Assembly (NCBI GenBank): GCA_013812395.1
Contig: JACCTL010000008.1
Coordinates: 1 to 32,945, forward strand
DNA: 32,945 nt
Origin: Euzebyaceae bacterium
GTDB taxonomy: Bacteria; Actinomycetota; Nitriliruptoria; Euzebyales; Egibacteraceae
Direction: 5' to 3'
Positions 17,165 through 26,846 of this stretch are shown here, piece after piece (position 1 is the stretch's first letter; every line of letters starts with the position of its first letter). Under the pieces are notes generated by a model. The model did no database searches. It had not been told where the DNA came from and saw nothing but the letters and a program-made list of their open reading frames with translations. The position numbers and the translations under genes were made by a program.

Positions 17165-18092
17165 ACACGCCGGCCGCGTAGGCGGCGGCCCACAGCAGGC
17201 CCAGCACCTGCACGGTGCGGTCGTGAAGGAAGACGTCCTCGGGCGCGCCGGCGCGACCGTGCGCCGCCACCAGCGCGTAACGCAGCATCGCCAGGACGAA
17301 CGGGATGATCGACAGCTCGAACCACAGGTGCCCGTGCTCGACGCCGATCAGTGACCACAAGCAGTAGGCGATGATCGCGACGCCAGCGGCGATGCCCCCG
17401 AGCAGCGGCAGGAAGCCCGGGGGGTATTGGGCGAGGACAGGGCGATGACCGATGGCGCTGTCGCCCAGGGTGATCCCCTCGGCTTGGCGCTTGCCGACGA
17501 TGATGAACAGCGAGGCGAATGACGTCACGATCAGGAACCAGGTCGAGATCTCCACGCCCGTGGCCGCGCCGCCGGCGATCGCGCGTAGGACGAACCCCGA
17601 CGACACGATCGCCAGTTCGATGACGGCGTGGTTCTTCAGCCACAGCGTGTAGGACTGCATCACCACGACGTAGACCAGCAGCACCACGACCAACGGCACA
17701 GCGACCAGCAGCGCGAGGCCGAGGCCCGCTGCCAGCAACGCCAGCCCGCAGACCTTGGCGGTACCCACGCCGATCAGGCCGGCGGCGACCGGCCGGGAAC
17801 GTTTGCGGGGATGGAGGCGGTCGGCCTCGACGTCGAACGCGTCGTTGAGCACATAGGTGCCGCTGGCGACCAGGCAGAAACAGGCGAAGGCGGCCGCCGA
17901 GCGAGCCAGCACGGCCGGGTCCAGCAGCACTCCCGCAGCGCCGGGGGCGGCCAGCACCAGCACGTTCTTGAGCCACTGGTGCGGGCGCGCGGCCTGCAGC
18001 AGGGCGCGCAGGCGGGCAGCGCGCGTGGCCCGCCCAGGCACCACCAGCCGAGGCGCCGAGGTCGCGAGCCCGGTGCCTGGCTCCTCACTCAT
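17154..18092 (-). CDS. Decaprenyl-phosphate phosphoribosyltransferase (UbiA family, DprP-like)
   Basis: [70 protein letters not shown]; overlaps dprE1 start. Confidence 0.9.
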   Translation of the reverse strand: MSEEPGTGLATSAPRLVVPGRATRAARLRALLQAARPHQWLKNVLVLAAPGAAGVLLDPAVLARSAAAFACFCLVASGTYVLNDAFDVEADRLHPRKRSRPVAAGLIGVGTAKVCGLALLAAGLGLALLVAVPLVVVLLVYVVVMQSYTLWLKNHAVIELAIVSSGFVLRAIAGGAATGVEISTWFLIVTSFASLFIIVGKRQAEGITLGDSAIGHRPVLAQYPPGFLPLLGGIAAGVAIIAYCLWSLIGVEHGHLWFELSIIPFVLAMLRYALVAAHGRAGAPEDVFLHDRTVQVLGLLWAAAYAAGVYAG

Positions 18093-18124
18093 CGCTGCCA
18101 GCCTACGAGAGCCACGCGAATCTC

Positions 18125-18196
18125 GGGTGACTATCGGTGCCGCTACGTGCGTCGTGTCTTGGGCGACTACCGCTGCCGCTACTTGCGTCGTTCAGG
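18125..18196 (-). repeat. 36-bp tandem repeat x2 (intergenic element copy E3)
   Basis: gggtgactatcggtgccgctacgtgcgtcgtgtctt / gggcgactaccgctgccgctacttgcgtcgttca; contains CACGTAGCG and CAAGTAGCG on the minus strand. Confidence 0.75.
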
Positions 18197-19358
18197 GCAC
18201 GGCCAGCAGCGGCACGGTGTACAGCGCGGCGAGAACGGCGCAGCCGACCGCCGAGACGCCGAGGAGCAGGCGGTAGCGCCATCCCCGGACGGCGACGGCG
18301 ACTGCGGCCACCAGCGGAAAGGCCGTAAGCAGGAAGCGGGGCCGGGCCCCGAGGGTCTGCGACAGCAGCGACGCCGCCAGGATCCCCAGCGTGTAGACCA
18401 CTACCACGGCGGGCGGCCGCCAGCGCCACAGCAACACCAAGGCGACCGCCGCGAACAGCAGGCCGAGAACTTGCAGCAGGATCGTCGGGGTCAGCGCCTC
18501 ACCGCCGGGGGCGAGCACCGCGATCTCGCCGATCGTGCGGCGCCCGAAGTCGATGCGCTCGCCCCAGCCGTCGCGCTGGACCCGGAACCAGATCGTGGGG
18601 TCGCCGGTGCGCGCCCACAGCCAGCCCAGGTAGCCCACGAAGCCCAACGGAGCCAGCGCCACGGCCACCAGCGCGGTCCGGTCACCGTCGCGACGCAGCG
18701 CCGCCAGTGCGGCCCAGGCGCAGCAGGCCACCAGCACGATGCCGTTGGGCCGGGTCGCTCCCGCGGCCAGAGCCAACAGCCCGGCGAGGATCCAGCGGCG
18801 GTCCAGCAGCGCCAGCAGGCACCCGGCGGCGAACGCCAGCATCAGCGGCTCGCTGTACACCAGCGACAGCACCACCGATCCGGGAAAGAAGGCCAGCAGC
18901 ATCGCGGCCCGGTCGGCGGCCTGACGACCCGAGATGCGGCGGGTCAGCTCCCACACCCCCACCACGGCCAGCCCGCCGAGCAGCAGGTTCAGCGCCACCG
19001 CGGCTGCCAGCGGCGAGATGCCAGGAACCGCGCTGACGGCCCTGATCGCCAGCGGGTAGGCCGGGAAGAAGGCGAAGTTCACCTGCGGTAGCGTCTGGCC
19101 GCTGACCGCGCTGGGCTCGGCGTAGCCGGCTGCCGCCGACAGGTACCAGTTGCCGTCCCACAGGTGCAGCGCGTCCAGGACGGTCTGGCCCGTGCCCTGC
19201 AGGCGGTTGCCGACGGTGATCGCCGCCACCACCAGGGCCCTTGAGACCAGCCAGGCCACCAGCGGTACCGTCCACGCCGGTCGAGGGCGTGCCGCGACGG
19301 CGTCGGTGGCGATCGGTTGCTGGGTAGCGGCGGTCACGGCGGCCATTCTCGCCGTCAC
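18192..19358 (-). CDS. PIG-V-like mannosyltransferase / polyprenol-linked glycosyltransferase
   Basis: LHLWDGNWYLSAAAGY, FAFFPAYPLAIRAVS, LVYSEPLMLAFAAG; many transmembrane segments. Confidence 0.75.
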   Translation of the reverse strand: MTARMAAVTAATQQPIATDAVAARPRPAWTVPLVAWLVSRALVVAAITVGNRLQGTGQTVLDALHLWDGNWYLSAAAGYAEPSAVSGQTLPQVNFAFFPAYPLAIRAVSAVPGISPLAAAVALNLLLGGLAVVGVWELTRRISGRQAADRAAMLLAFFPGSVVLSLVYSEPLMLAFAAGCLLALLDRRWILAGLLALAAGATRPNGIVLVACCAWAALAALRRDGDRTALVAVALAPLGFVGYLGWLWARTGDPTIWFRVQRDGWGERIDFGRRTIGEIAVLAPGGEALTPTILLQVLGLLFAAVALVLLWRWRPPAVVVVYTLGILAASLLSQTLGARPRFLLTAFPLVAAVAVAVRGWRYRLLLGVSAVGCAVLAALYTVPLLAVP

Positions 19359-19498
19359 CGACAGACCGCGCCGGACGGCGTCGCCTCGGGTGGGACGAGT
19401 TGGAGCGGCGAGTCGTCAGGTGCCGACTCGCCAGGCCATCGGCCACGATCGTTCCGCGCGCACGAGGGCATCGAGCACGCGTCAGGCTACGCACCCGT

Positions 19499-19735
19499 TT
19501 AGGCCGCGGCGGCCTCCTCGACCTCGTCGGCGGACGGGTTGACGAAGAAGCGGCTGCCGATGCGAACCGTCGGGACGATCTCGTCACCGCCCGTGGCGTT
19601 GCGCACCACGTCGGCCTGGTCCCGGTCGGCCCAGATGTCGACCGTGTCGTAGTCGACACCCCGGCCGTCGAGCTCGCGCTTGAGGGTCTCGCAGTAGCCG
19701 CACATCGGTCGCCAGTAGATCGTCACTGCTGCCAC
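19499..19735 (-). CDS. Mycoredoxin / glutaredoxin-like protein
   Basis: VAAVTIYWRPMCGYCETLKRELDGRGVDYDTVDIW...EIVPTVRIG. Confidence 0.88.
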   Translation of the reverse strand: MAAVTIYWRPMCGYCETLKRELDGRGVDYDTVDIWADRDQADVVRNATGGDEIVPTVRIGSRFFVNPSADEVEEAAAA

Positions 19736-20000
19736 GTCGGATTGTCCCTTGCTGTCGTCGAAGATGTCACCAATTCTGCCCAACACCGCCCGGAGCCCAA
19801 TCCTTCCGCCGTTCCCGGGCTGCGTCCGTCTACGCTGTCGCGGAACAAATCGGACGGCGCCCCGCTCGCGGCAGCGCCGTCACGCTATGAAAAGTCACCG
19901 CTGGCCCGACCAACCGATCGCCGGTGGCGGTCCCGAACCGCATCGTGGTGGTAAACGCTGCTCGGGTCCCACCCCCCTCGCCGCACCCGAAAGGACGACC

Positions 20001-21026
20001 GTGCAGACGCGCGGGACCATTGATCGACGCCGGTTCCTGACCGGCCTGACCGTCAGCACGGCCGGCCTGGCCCTCGGCGCCTGCGGGCGGGCGGCACCCG
20101 AGCCACGGGCCGGCGTCACCACCGGCGTCGACCAGTCCGCGCTGCGGGGCAAGACCATTCGGGTCGCCACCTTCACCAACAGCCACGCCGCTTCGCCGCT
20201 GTACTGGGAGCAATTCGCACCCGAGGGCCTGACCGTGGACACGACCACGCTGACCTCGGGCACGGACATGAATCAGGCGCTCGAGCGCGACCAGCTCGAC
20301 TTCGCGCTGTTCGGGATCGTCAACGGCTTCGTCGAGGCGGAGCAGGGACTGGGCTCGCGGGTCATCGCCATGGCGGCACGCAAGGGCGCCGGCCTCATCG
20401 TCGAGGCCGAGGCCGCCTTCAAGGCCATGGAGGACCTGCGGGGCGAGCGCATCGCCTTCAAGGGCCCTTCGATGCAGTCGCTGGTGCTCAACGCGCTGCT
20501 CGACGAGGCGGGGATGGACCCCGAGAACGACGTCGAGCTGGTCCCCGTCGAGTACAACGACATGCCTGCCGCCCTGCAGCGCGGCGACGTCGCCGCCTTC
20601 ATGGGCACGGAGGTCAACCCGAGCACCGCGGTCGCCTCGGGCAGCGGTCGCCGTCTGGTCGATCCGTACACCACCCGCATCGGCGAGCTGAACTCCTGCA
20701 TCTGGGCGTCACCGCGGATGTTGGACGAGGAGCCGGACTTGTGCCGGGCCGCGGTCGAGCTGCAGCGCAGCGCCGCCGAGCACCTGTCGCCGGGCGGTGA
20801 GAACGATGAGGCGGTGTGGCGCGACCTCATCGTCGACCAGTACGGGCTGACCGAGGACCTGTTCACCGAGCTGCTGACCAACGTCGGCGCGGTGTGGGAG
20901 CTCGACGAGCGCTGGATCTCCCAGGCCAAGGCCGGTGGCGCCGACATGGCCGGGCTCGGCATCCTGGAGGCCGAGCCCGACTACGACGACCTGCTGCGCA
21001 CCGAGTTCATGCCGGACCGGGCCTGA
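20001..21026 (+). CDS. ABC transporter substrate-binding lipoprotein (NitT/TauT type, Tat-like signal)
   Basis: DRRRFLTGLTVSTAGLALGACG twin-arginine and lipobox; GERIAFKGPSMQSLVLNALL; aaagga RBS before GTG; followed by permease and ATPase. Confidence 0.85.
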   Translation: MQTRGTIDRRRFLTGLTVSTAGLALGACGRAAPEPRAGVTTGVDQSALRGKTIRVATFTNSHAASPLYWEQFAPEGLTVDTTTLTSGTDMNQALERDQLDFALFGIVNGFVEAEQGLGSRVIAMAARKGAGLIVEAEAAFKAMEDLRGERIAFKGPSMQSLVLNALLDEAGMDPENDVELVPVEYNDMPAALQRGDVAAFMGTEVNPSTAVASGSGRRLVDPYTTRIGELNSCIWASPRMLDEEPDLCRAAVELQRSAAEHLSPGGENDEAVWRDLIVDQYGLTEDLFTELLTNVGAVWELDERWISQAKAGGADMAGLGILEAEPDYDDLLRTEFMPDRA

Positions 21027-21032
21027 GGCGGC

Positions 21033-21884
21033 ATGCCACCTCAGGCATCGGCGTCCCAGCAACACCTGCTCGCGCCGACCCGCGACCGGGTCAGGCACGG
21101 GCCCAACGGCTGGCTGGGACTGGCGGTCCCGGTCGCACTTGTGGCGCTGTGGGCGGCGATCACGGCCACGGGCGTGGTGTCGCCACGGATCCTGCCCACG
21201 CCAGGCGCGGTGGCCACCGCGGCCGTCGCCTTCCTGTTCGGCGACGCCACGACGACCCTGCCCGGCGTCATCCGCTTCGAGGGCGCCGGTCTGTTCCACA
21301 TCGCCGCCAGCCTGCGTCGCCTGCTCGTGGCCTTTGCGCTGGCCGCGGCCGTTGGCGTCCCGCTGGGTCTGGCGTTGGGTCTGTCCCGCCGGCTCGCCTT
21401 GGTCCTTGACCCGTTGGTGCAGGCGTTGCGACCCATCCCCATCTTCGCCTGGCTGCCACTTGGCCTCGCCTGGTTCGGCCTCGGCGAGGGTGCCGCCCGC
21501 TTCTTGATCTTCATCGGTTCGCTGTTCCCGATCGTGGTGTCGACCGCCGACGGTGTGACGCGGGTGCCGCGCGCCTGGGCCGAGACCGCCCTGATGCTGG
21601 GCACCCCCCGGTCGCAGCTGCCGCGCCGGATCTACCTGCCCGCCACGCTGCCCAGCATCGTCACCGGGCTGCGGCTGGGCCTGACGCTGGGATGGATGAG
21701 CGTCATCGTCGGCGAGCTGACCGGCACCCGCCGGGGGCTTGGCGCCATGATGATGGCCGCCCGCGAGGTCGGCCGCCTCGACCGGGTGATCGTGGGGATG
21801 GCCTTCTTCGCGCTGCTGGGCCTTGGCACCGACCTGCTGGTGCGCCGGGTCAGCAGGCGCTTCACCCGTTGGGCCTCGTCGTGA
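21033..21884 (+). CDS. ABC transporter permease (NitT/TauT type)
   Basis: LRPIPIFAWLPLGLAWFGLGEGAARFLIFIGSLFPIVVSTADGV...TLGWMSVIVGELTGTRRGLGAMM. Confidence 0.93.
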   Translation: MPPQASASQQHLLAPTRDRVRHGPNGWLGLAVPVALVALWAAITATGVVSPRILPTPGAVATAAVAFLFGDATTTLPGVIRFEGAGLFHIAASLRRLLVAFALAAAVGVPLGLALGLSRRLALVLDPLVQALRPIPIFAWLPLGLAWFGLGEGAARFLIFIGSLFPIVVSTADGVTRVPRAWAETALMLGTPRSQLPRRIYLPATLPSIVTGLRLGLTLGWMSVIVGELTGTRRGLGAMMMAAREVGRLDRVIVGMAFFALLGLGTDLLVRRVSRRFTRWASS

Positions 21885-22612
21885 TCAGCGTCGAGGGCCT
21901 GGTCAAACGCTTCGGCTCGGTCGAGGTGCTGGACAACATCGACCTGGCCGCCGAGGCCGGCGACGTGCTGGCGGTCCTCGGTCCCAGCGGCTGCGGAAAG
22001 TCCACGCTGCTGCGCCTGCTGGCTGGCTTCGAGCAGCCCGACGCCGGACAGATCCGCATCGCCGGCCAGCCGGTGCCGGGACCCGGGCCCGATCGGGCCA
22101 TGGTGGACCAGTCCTCGACGCTGTTCCCCTGGCTGTCGCTGCGCGACAACGTCGCCTGGGCGCCCCGCGCCGCCGGCGTCGCCGCCCCGGAAGCCGTCGC
22201 CGACCGGCTGCTGGAGCAGACCGGCCTCGCCGAGTTCGCCGGAGCCTTGCCGGCGACGCTGTCCGGCGGCATGCGTCAGCGCGGCGCGATCGCGCAGGTG
22301 CTGGCCACGGGTGCCTCCGTGCTGCTGCTCGACGAGCCCTTCGGCGCCCTGGACGCCCAGACCCGGCTGACGATGCACGTGTGGCTGCGCGGCGTCCTCG
22401 CCCGCGCGCATCCGACGGTGGTCATCGTGACCCATGACATCGACGAGGCGCTGTTGCTGGCCGACCGGGTGGTCGTCTTGAGCGTCCGGCCGGCGCAGGT
22501 CGTGGCGCGGCTGGCGGTGACCCTCGGCGGCGACCGGGGTCGTTCCACCACGACGGAGCCGGCCTTCACCGAGTTGAAGGGCCGGATTCTGGACCTGCTG
22601 GCGCCGGCCTGA
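21881..22612 (+). CDS. ABC transporter ATP-binding protein (NitT/TauT type)
   Basis: GTG start overlaps the permease stop; GPSGCGKSTLLRLLAG Walker A, LSGGMRQR signature, VLLLDEPFGALD Walker B. Confidence 0.94.
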   Translation: MISVEGLVKRFGSVEVLDNIDLAAEAGDVLAVLGPSGCGKSTLLRLLAGFEQPDAGQIRIAGQPVPGPGPDRAMVDQSSTLFPWLSLRDNVAWAPRAAGVAAPEAVADRLLEQTGLAEFAGALPATLSGGMRQRGAIAQVLATGASVLLLDEPFGALDAQTRLTMHVWLRGVLARAHPTVVIVTHDIDEALLLADRVVVLSVRPAQVVARLAVTLGGDRGRSTTTEPAFTELKGRILDLLAPA

Positions 22613-22648
22613 CGGCCGGCTGGGGGATCTGCTGGCGCCGGCCTGACG
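22591..22648 (+). repeat. 34-bp-period tandem duplication across the ABC ATPase stop codon
   Basis: ctgctggcgccggcctgacg at 22595-22614 and 22629-22648. Confidence 0.9.
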
Positions 22649-22672
22649 ACGCCTGCCGGCAGCGCCGGTGAC

Positions 22673-24571
22673 TCACGCGCTGGCGGCGAACTGCGTGCGG
22701 TACAGGTCGGCGTACAGGCCCCCGGCACGGACCAGCTGGTCGTGGCTGCCGCGCTGCACGATCCGGCCACCGGCCACCACCAGAATCTGGTCGGCGTTGA
22801 CGATCGTCGACAGGCGGTGCGCGATCACCAGCGACGTGCGACCGGTCAGCGCGGTGCGCAGCGCCTGCTGCACCAGCACCTCCGACTCGCTGTCGAGGTG
22901 GGCGGTTGCCTCATCGAGAATGATCACCGCCGGTTGCTTCAGCAGGACCCGAGCGATCGCCAGCCGCTGCTTCTCGCCACCCGACATCCGGTAGCCACGT
23001 TCGCCGACCAGCGTGTCATAGCCCTCGGGCAGGGCGGCGATCACCGAGTGAATCTGTGCCGCACGGCAGGCGGCTTCGATCTCCCCATCGGTGGCGCCAG
23101 GACGGGCGTAGCGCAGGTTCTCGCGGATGGTGTCGTGGAACAGGTGCGGATCCTGGCTGACCACGCCCACCGCCGAGGCCAGCGACGCCAGCGTCAGGTC
23201 GCGGACGTCGTGGCCGTCGACGCGCACCGCGCCCGAGGACACCTCGTACAGGCGAGTGACCAGGCTGGTGATCGTCGACTTGCCGGCTCCTGAAGGGCCG
23301 ACCAGGGCGACGGTCTGACCCGGTTCGGCGACGAAGGTGACGTCGTGCAACACCGGCGGGCCTGGGGCGGCGTCGAGGACCTCGGCCCACCCCCGCTCCA
23401 GTGACGCCAGCGACGAGTCGGCGGGCGAGGGATAGGCGAACGACACCCCATCGAAGGTGATCTCGCCCTTGGGAGTGACCAGGTCGACGGCGCCCGGAGC
23501 GTCCGCGATCGGCTGGCGCAGGTCGAGGATCTCGAAGACGCGGTCGAACGAGACGAACGCCGTGAGCACCTCGACGGGGGCGTTGGTCAAGGCCGCCAGC
23601 GGCTGGTAGGCCTGCGTCACCAGTGCCGCGAAGGCAACCACCCCTCCCGGATCCATCGCCCCGGATAAGGCCAGTCGCCCGCCGATCAGGTAGACGGCGG
23701 CGGTGCCCAACGCCCCGACCAGCGATAGGGTGACGAAGAACAGCCGTCCGACGATGGCGCTACGCACGCCGACGTCGGCGACGCGCTGCGCGCTGGCGGC
23801 GAAGGTGTCGGTTTCCTCACGCGGGCGACCGAACAGCTTGACCAGCAGCGCGCCGGAAACGTTGAAGCGCTCGGTCATGACGGTGTTCATGTCGGCGTTG
23901 AGCTGCATCGACTCGCGGGTCAGCGCCTGCAGCCTGCGTCCGACGTTCTTGGCCAGCACCACGAACAGCGGCAGCACCGACAGCGTCAACAGGGTCAGGC
24001 GCCACTCGAGCAGGAACATCGCTCCGACTGCGGTGACAACCTGGATGACGTTTGCGGTGAGCGTGCCGAAGGTGCCGGTCAGGGCCCGTTGGGCGCCGAT
24101 GACGTCGTTGTTCAGCCGCGAGATCAGGGCGCCGGTCTGGGTGCGGGTGAAAAAGGCCAGCGGCATCCGCTGCACGTGGTCGTACAGCATGCGGCGCAGG
24201 TCGTAGATCAGCTGCTCGCCGATGTAGGACGACAGGTAGCGCTGCCACACCGAGAACCCGGAGGCCACGATGGCCACGCCGAACAGGCCAAGGGCGTACA
24301 CGGTGACGGTCCGCGCGGCGTCGGGGGGGCGGGCCGAGATCGCGTTGACGATGGGCTGGATCAGCAGCGCGGGGAGCACCACCAGCGCCGAGGCCGCCGA
24401 GATCGCCACCAGCAGCTGAATCAGTCTGCCGCGGTAGGGACGCGCGAACTCGCGCCAGACGCGCTTGGCCAGTCCCTTGGGCAGGCGCTGCCCATCCTGC
24501 GGCGTCGTGCCCCGGCGCACGGCGCCAGTGCCCGGCATCATGCCGCGGCCTCCGCCCAAGTTCGGTCCCAT
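22673..24571 (-). CDS. ABC transporter, fused permease and ATPase (exporter type)
   Basis: TM domain, then LVGPSGAGKSTITSLVTRLYE, YRMSGGEKQRLAIARVLLKQPAVIILDEATAHLD. Confidence 0.93.
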   Translation of the reverse strand: MGPNLGGGRGMMPGTGAVRRGTTPQDGQRLPKGLAKRVWREFARPYRGRLIQLLVAISAASALVVLPALLIQPIVNAISARPPDAARTVTVYALGLFGVAIVASGFSVWQRYLSSYIGEQLIYDLRRMLYDHVQRMPLAFFTRTQTGALISRLNNDVIGAQRALTGTFGTLTANVIQVVTAVGAMFLLEWRLTLLTLSVLPLFVVLAKNVGRRLQALTRESMQLNADMNTVMTERFNVSGALLVKLFGRPREETDTFAASAQRVADVGVRSAIVGRLFFVTLSLVGALGTAAVYLIGGRLALSGAMDPGGVVAFAALVTQAYQPLAALTNAPVEVLTAFVSFDRVFEILDLRQPIADAPGAVDLVTPKGEITFDGVSFAYPSPADSSLASLERGWAEVLDAAPGPPVLHDVTFVAEPGQTVALVGPSGAGKSTITSLVTRLYEVSSGAVRVDGHDVRDLTLASLASAVGVVSQDPHLFHDTIRENLRYARPGATDGEIEAACRAAQIHSVIAALPEGYDTLVGERGYRMSGGEKQRLAIARVLLKQPAVIILDEATAHLDSESEVLVQQALRTALTGRTSLVIAHRLSTIVNADQILVVAGGRIVQRGSHDQLVRAGGLYADLYRTQFAASA

Positions 24572-24634
24572 GCTCACCGCCAACCAGCATGACACCGCGC
24601 TTCTTCCCGGCCACCGCCCGACAGCTCGCGACTG

Positions 24635-24679
24635 CGCTCAAGTAGCGAGTGGTAGCGCACGTATCCCGCTCAGGTAGCG
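24635..24679 (+). repeat. Intergenic repeat element copy E2
   Basis: CGCTCAAGTAGCG (24635-24647), GGTAGCGC (24651-24658), CGCTCAGGTAGCG (24667-24679). Confidence 0.65.
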
Positions 24680-24698
24680 AAGCGGGCGCGCACCCAGA

Positions 24699-26723
24699 TC
24701 AGCGCGCTGAGGTCTCCGCCCGGGTGGTCTCCTGCTCGATCGCCGACGACAGGCGCGCCCACTCGTCGAACAGCCCGGCGGCACGGTCCTTGGCGGCGCC
24801 GTGGCGCTCCACCAGCTCGCGCACCTGTTCCGCGTCGCCGTAGCTGTCCGGGTCTGCCATCGCACGGGTCAACTCGGCCACCTCCGCCTCGGCGGCGACC
24901 AGCTCTCGCTCGACGACCAGCAGGCGTTCCCGCAGGCGCTTGGTGTGGCGGTGCACCCGATTGCGCCGTTCGGCCTCGGCACGCTTGTCGTCAGCGCCCT
25001 TGCGTGGCGCCGCCGCGGCCGGGGAAGATGCAGCGAGGGCATCGGGCCGGTCCGGCGTGACGCCCTCGGTGGCGCCCCGGTCCGCCAGGTCGACGCCGGT
25101 CCGTTCGGCGTAGTACTCGAAGTCGCCGGGGTAGACCGTCGCGGTGCCGGCGCCGACCTCGATGATGACGTCGGCGACCGAGCGGATCAGGTGGCGGTCG
25201 TGGGTGATCAGCACCACGGTGCCCGGGTACTCCAGCAGCGCGTCCTCCAGCACGTCGCGGCTTGGGATGTCCAGGTGGTTGGTCGGCTCGTCCATGCACA
25301 ACAGGTTGGCGGGATTGGCCAGCATCTTGGCCAGGGCGAGGCGGCTGCGCTCCCCGCCGGACAGCACGCTGACGTGCTTGTCGACGTCCTGGCCGGAGAA
25401 CAAGAAGGCGCCGAGCATGCTGCGGGGGTTGACCTTGCTGGTGTCGGTGCGCGGGCCGACCGCTTCGCCGTTTGACGACAGCGCCGCCGACAGCTCCTGC
25501 AGCACGGTCTTGCCCGGGTCCAGCCCCTCGATCTGGTGCTGGGCGAAGTAGGCGACGTTGACGTTGTGGCCGAGGGTGCGCTGCCCGGCGTCGAAGTCCA
25601 AGACCCCGGCGAGGATCTTGAGCAGGGTGGACTTGCCGGCCCCGTTGGGCCCGACCAACGCGACCTTCTTCCCCCGCTCCAACACCAGGTTGAGGTCGGC
25701 ATAGACCAGCTTGCGGCCGTAGCGCTTGGTCAGTCCCAGCAGGCGCACCACGTCACGCCCCGCCCTCGGCGGCGTGGGGAAGCGGAACCGCATGCGGCGC
25801 GTGTCGTCGCGCTTGACCTCCACCCGCTCGAGTCGGTCCAGCGCCTTGACCCGGCTCTGGACCTGTCGGGCTTTGCTGGCCTTGTAGCGGAAGCGCTCGA
25901 TGAAGCGCTCGGTCTGGGCGATCTTGCGCTGCTGGTTGCTGGCCGCGGCCTCCTGCTGCGCCAGGCGCAGCGCGCGCTCTTCGACGAAGTCGGCGTAGTC
26001 GCCGACGTACTCGGTGACGGTGGCATGGGCGATCTCGACAACGCGGTTGGCCACGGCGTTGATGAAGTCACGGTCGTGGCTGACCAGCACGATGGCGCCC
26101 TCGTAGTCTGCGAGGAACTGCTCCAGCCAGGTGACACTGGCGAGGTCGAGGTGGTTGGTCGGTTCGTCGAGCAGCAGCACGTCGGGGCGGGCCAGCAGCA
26201 GGCGCGCCAACGCCACGCGCATCATCCACCCGCCCGACAACAGGCCGACATCGCGCTCCACGTCGGCGTCGTCGAAGCCCAGGCCGGCCAGGACGCGCCG
26301 CGCCGCAGCCTCGATGCTGTAACCGCCGAGGTGCTCGAAATGGTGCTGTAGGCGCCCGTAGTCGGCCAGCAGGGCGTCCTGCTCGTCGCCGGATGGGGTG
26401 GCGGCGATGCGCGCCTCGAGGTGGCGCAGCCGCTGTTCCAGCGACGTCACGTCGCCCGCGGCGGTCAGCACCTCGGCCAGGACGGTGCGCCCCGAGGTCT
26501 CGGCCACCTCCTGGCGCAGATAGCCGATCTGCAAGTCCTTGGTGCGGGCCACCTCGCCGCCGTCGGGCTGCTGCTCACCTGCCACGATGTCCAGCAGGGT
26601 CGTCTTGCCAACGCCGTTGGCGCCGACCAGCGCGATCCGCCGTCCCGGCACGATGCGCAAGGACACGTCGCGGAACAACACCCGCGTGCCATGCGCGCGC
26701 TCCACCCCACTCAAAGAAATCAC
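24699..26723 (-). CDS. ABC-F family ATPase (Uup/EttA-like)
   Basis: Two ABC domains ([63 protein letters not shown]), inter-domain linker, C-terminal coiled coil. An in-frame GTG at 26756 also exists. Confidence 0.92.
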   Translation of the reverse strand: MISLSGVERAHGTRVLFRDVSLRIVPGRRIALVGANGVGKTTLLDIVAGEQQPDGGEVARTKDLQIGYLRQEVAETSGRTVLAEVLTAAGDVTSLEQRLRHLEARIAATPSGDEQDALLADYGRLQHHFEHLGGYSIEAAARRVLAGLGFDDADVERDVGLLSGGWMMRVALARLLLARPDVLLLDEPTNHLDLASVTWLEQFLADYEGAIVLVSHDRDFINAVANRVVEIAHATVTEYVGDYADFVEERALRLAQQEAAASNQQRKIAQTERFIERFRYKASKARQVQSRVKALDRLERVEVKRDDTRRMRFRFPTPPRAGRDVVRLLGLTKRYGRKLVYADLNLVLERGKKVALVGPNGAGKSTLLKILAGVLDFDAGQRTLGHNVNVAYFAQHQIEGLDPGKTVLQELSAALSSNGEAVGPRTDTSKVNPRSMLGAFLFSGQDVDKHVSVLSGGERSRLALAKMLANPANLLCMDEPTNHLDIPSRDVLEDALLEYPGTVVLITHDRHLIRSVADVIIEVGAGTATVYPGDFEYYAERTGVDLADRGATEGVTPDRPDALAASSPAAAAPRKGADDKRAEAERRNRVHRHTKRLRERLLVVERELVAAEAEVAELTRAMADPDSYGDAEQVRELVERHGAAKDRAAGLFDEWARLSSAIEQETTRAETSAR

Positions 26724-26746
26724 CCACAAAGGGTAAGGCCATAAAA

Positions 26747-26807
26747 CGGCCGCCACCTGAAGGGCCGCTCACCCACCCACCCTCCAAGGCCCTTCAGGTG
26801 GCGGCCG
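26747..26807 (-). promoter_or_regulatory. Perfect 20-bp inverted repeat plus TTTT in the ABC-F 5' leader (candidate attenuator)
   Basis: cggccgccacctgaagggcc (26747-26766) / ggcccttcaggtggcggccg (26788-26807); minus strand continues ttttat. Confidence 0.6.
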
Positions 26808-26846
26808 CCGTCCCTTCGACCGATAAACGGCCGATAAGCTTCTGTC

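Noticed and set aside
17628-19091. 487-aa plus-strand ORF
   Set aside because: Antisense to UbiA and mannosyltransferase; Gln/Arg/His-rich artefact.
19749-20000. N-terminal extension of the substrate-binding protein ORF
   Set aside because: Tat signal and lipobox place the start at GTG 20001 with an RBS.
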